From Acidobacteriota bacterium (GTDB lineage Bacteria; Acidobacteriota; Terriglobia; Terriglobales; Acidobacteriaceae), in assembly GCA_003225515.1 (NCBI GenBank), contig QIAK01000178.1:4579-12309 (forward strand): 7,731 bases of DNA. Reading direction: 5' to 3'. The translations under genes were made by a program, and so were the position numbers. The notes beneath the pieces are model-generated. The model did no database searches. It saw only the letters and a list, made by a program, of their open reading frames with translations, and was not told where the DNA came from. The first letter of the stretch is position 1, and every line of letters begins with the position of its first letter. Of the stretch, positions 6,134 through 7,731 are shown piece after piece.

Positions 6134-7573
6134 TCAGTCTTCGCCTTTTTCTCTTAGCTTCGCGGCGTTGTTGCGGGCGTCCTGCGCTTGTTGCGCCATT
6201 CCCCTGGCTTGGTAGGCATCTGCGAGAGAGCTCTCCAGGTCGGCGTCATCGCCCTTTTGTTCCTGCTCCTTCTTGTAGGAGGAGATGGCATCGTCGTACT
6301 GTTTCAATTGAAATTGCGAAAGACCCATTCGGTAGTACACGCCGCTGGCTTTGGGCTCGAGGCGCAATGCAGTCTTGTATTCGTTAATTGCCGCCTCGTG
6401 ATTCTGCTGATCGGCGAGCGCGACTCCCAGGCCGGCGTGGGCTCCGGCGTGGTTAGGATCCTGCGCTAGCACCTTCGTGAATTCCTCTTGGGCTTGCTTG
6501 GCCTGGTCCTGGCCAAGATAGGTTACGCCCAGTTCCATGCGGGTTTTAATGTTCTGCGGTTGCAGGTCCAATACTGTTTTTAATTCGTTTTCGGCTTCGG
6601 GAATTTGTCCATTGCTGAAATAGGCGTGCGCGAGTGCGTAGTGGGCCGATGGGTCTCGCGGGCTTTGCTGCACTTTTTTTTGAAGCTCAGAGATCATTCG
6701 GCCGACGTTCCTTTGCGCGTCCCCGGCCGAACCGAAGTGAATTCCGGAGCCGCGCCAGCGATGGACCACCAGCCCAGTGCCGCCCAAAATCAAAAGCACG
6801 AATAGGACAACGCCAACGCGTCGGAGCGGACGATCCTGCTCCGGGGCCGCGCGCGCGATGAGTGCGCCGATGATCAGTCCGCTGACGAGTCCACCGGCAT
6901 GGCACGCATTGTCGATGCCGGAAAAAAAGCTTCCGAACAGGACATTGAAGGCTACAAAAACGAGGAGGCTTCTGAGCGTTCCTTGAATCGCCACTCTGGG
7001 TACGGAGAATTCGCCGAGATAGAAAGATGCGATCAGCGCGCCGGCCAGGCCAAAGATCGCGCCCGAAGCTCCAACGCTCAGCACTCCCGGATTCCAGGCC
7101 ACACTGGCCAACCCTCCTGAAATGCCAGTGATCAGGTAAATGGCGCCGAAGGTCCATCGCCCGTAAAGTGATTCGCACAGCGCGCCCAGATCCCAAAGGC
7201 ACCACATGTTGAAGGCGATGTGCATGAGGCCGCCGTGCAGGAACATATAGGTCAGCAGCCGCCACCATTGCCCGGACAGGGTATAGGGCCCGAAGTTGGC
7301 GCCGAAGTGGTCCAGGACCACGCCGTTAAAGTCGAGCGAGTACCCGCTGGCGATAACCATCGCGATGAAGACCATCACGTTGGCGCCGAGCAGTACTTGA
7401 GTGAGGGTGATGCTGGATTCGCGCTGAATCCATGGAGCAGCTATGACCGGCTGGCTCGCGTCGTCGTCATTATCGCCGCGCTGCGCAGCCTCGTGCCGCT
7501 CACACCACTGGCAGATCTTCTTTCCAAACGTCAGGGCAGGAAGCTGCCTGCCACATTGAATGCACTTGGCCAT
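6134..7573 (-). CDS. Rhomboid intramembrane serine protease with zinc ribbon and TPR domain
   Basis: The protein has 479 residues. N-terminal C4-x2-C7 and C21-x2-C24 form a likely zinc ribbon. The rhomboid domain spans about 57-243. HGGLMHIAFN (113-122) supplies H118 and N122, equivalent to H150 and N154 of E. coli GlpG. S170 in GASG is the catalytic serine and H225 in NACHAGG the catalytic histidine, so an active Ser-His dyad is expected. Membrane segments lie at roughly 57-77, 108-128, 139-160, 167-187, 200-220, 223-243, and a seventh at 252-271. After about 288 come five TPR-like units of 34 residues (about 309-478). With a cytoplasmic N-terminus, seven segments would put the TPRs in the periplasm. 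The layout resembles B. subtilis GluP (YqgP), a rhomboid with C-terminal TPRs, except for the zinc ribbon. The function is cleavage of membrane proteins; the substrate is unknown. No Shine-Dalgarno precedes the ATG at 7573. Confidence 0.93.
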   Translation of the reverse strand: MAKCIQCGRQLPALTFGKKICQWCERHEAAQRGDNDDDASQPVIAAPWIQRESSITLTQVLLGANVMVFIAMVIASGYSLDFNGVVLDHFGANFGPYTLSGQWWRLLTYMFLHGGLMHIAFNMWCLWDLGALCESLYGRWTFGAIYLITGISGGLASVAWNPGVLSVGASGAIFGLAGALIASFYLGEFSVPRVAIQGTLRSLLVFVAFNVLFGSFFSGIDNACHAGGLVSGLIIGALIARAAPEQDRPLRRVGVVLFVLLILGGTGLVVHRWRGSGIHFGSAGDAQRNVGRMISELQKKVQQSPRDPSAHYALAHAYFSNGQIPEAENELKTVLDLQPQNIKTRMELGVTYLGQDQAKQAQEEFTKVLAQDPNHAGAHAGLGVALADQQNHEAAINEYKTALRLEPKASGVYYRMGLSQFQLKQYDDAISSYKKEQEQKGDDADLESSLADAYQARGMAQQAQDARNNAAKLREKGED

Positions 7574-7579
7574 GGCTTA

Positions 7580-7593
7580 ATTAAAAGAGTATC
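7580..7593 (-). promoter_or_regulatory. AT-rich -10-like boxes very close to the rhomboid start
   Basis: On the minus strand, TTTAAT (7585-7580) matches TATAAT at five of six positions and ends six bases before the ATG. GATACT (7593-7588) is a weaker alternative. No good -35 is seen at the right distance. Either box would start the transcript at or within a few bases of the ATG, consistent with the missing Shine-Dalgarno and a leaderless or near-leaderless mRNA. This is inference from spacing. Confidence 0.3.
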
Positions 7594-7618
7594 AGCACTT
7601 CGCAAAAACTTTCTCGGA

Positions 7619-7641
7619 TGCAAGGTGCAAGGGGTTAACCC
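7619..7641. repeat. Tandem TGCAAGG repeat followed by GGGTTAACCC palindrome
   Basis: Two head-to-tail copies of TGCAAGG (7619-7625 and 7626-7632) run into the perfect 10-bp palindrome GGGTTAACCC (7632-7641), sharing one base. The group lies 46 to 68 bp upstream of the rhomboid start, a suitable place for a regulator site. It could also be inside an unrecognised gene entering from the right edge. Confidence 0.35.
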
Positions 7642-7731
7642 GCGTCTGGACGAGAGGCGAAGACTGGCAGACGTGCTCCTTCTTTACGTGAAATCCCCCG
7701 TGTTTGTTTTCGCAGCGTTCCCCGGAAAGCA
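7642..7731. other. Right-edge sequence, no assigned gene
   Basis: I see no recognisable gene, RNA or repeat in these last bases. One minus-strand frame stays open from the edge to a TGA at 7592-7594 (45 codons), but its translation matches no family I know. It may be the tail of an upstream gene or chance. Confidence 0.3.

Noticed and set aside
7592..7729. Minus-strand frame open to the right edge (45 codons)
   Set aside because: No family resemblance and no other support; too short to decide. It could be the end of a gene located upstream of the rhomboid gene, so it is noted only as unresolved.

Overview
This window most likely comes from a member of the Acidobacteriota (Terriglobia-like, moderately GC-rich). 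The evidence is a large Oar-like TonB-dependent receptor, a Tat-exported flavoprotein of a type common in that phylum, a GT4 glycosyltransferase starting with a VHVLVTAD strand, and a TAGAAT-type -10 box. The phylum is an inference from protein style, not from a marker gene.

Layout. Bases 2-2287 (+) hold the 3' part of the receptor gene, cut by the left edge. A 166-base gap follows, with a weak hairpin and a probable promoter. A GT4 glycosyltransferase occupies 2454-3572 (+); its GTG start has a Shine-Dalgarno and is preferred over an upstream ATG that overlaps the -10 box. A 132-base gap with small stem-loops leads to a 78-residue CDGSH iron-sulfur protein at 3705-3941 (+). A 181-base gap then carries a 14-bp hairpin, an 11-bp direct repeat and several short palindromes. 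It precedes a Tat-exported FAD-dependent oxidoreductase at 4123-6081 (+, GTG start). Only 52 bases separate this from a convergent gene at 6134-7573 (-), a rhomboid intramembrane protease with an N-terminal zinc ribbon and C-terminal TPRs. The last 158 bases are upstream sequence of the rhomboid gene, with an AT-rich -10-like box beside the start codon, a tandem heptamer and a 10-bp palindrome.

Working together. The genes do not form an obvious single pathway. The receptor handles outer-membrane uptake or surface binding, the glycosyltransferase probably builds a surface or storage glycan, and the CDGSH protein and flavoprotein are both redox proteins but likely sit in different compartments. 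The rhomboid is a membrane protease with a probable periplasmic protein-binding domain. No CRISPR array, insertion sequence, tRNA, rRNA, phage or defence system is visible. I found no clear undescribed system; the most unusual material is the structured DNA between the CDGSH and oxidoreductase genes and upstream of the rhomboid gene.
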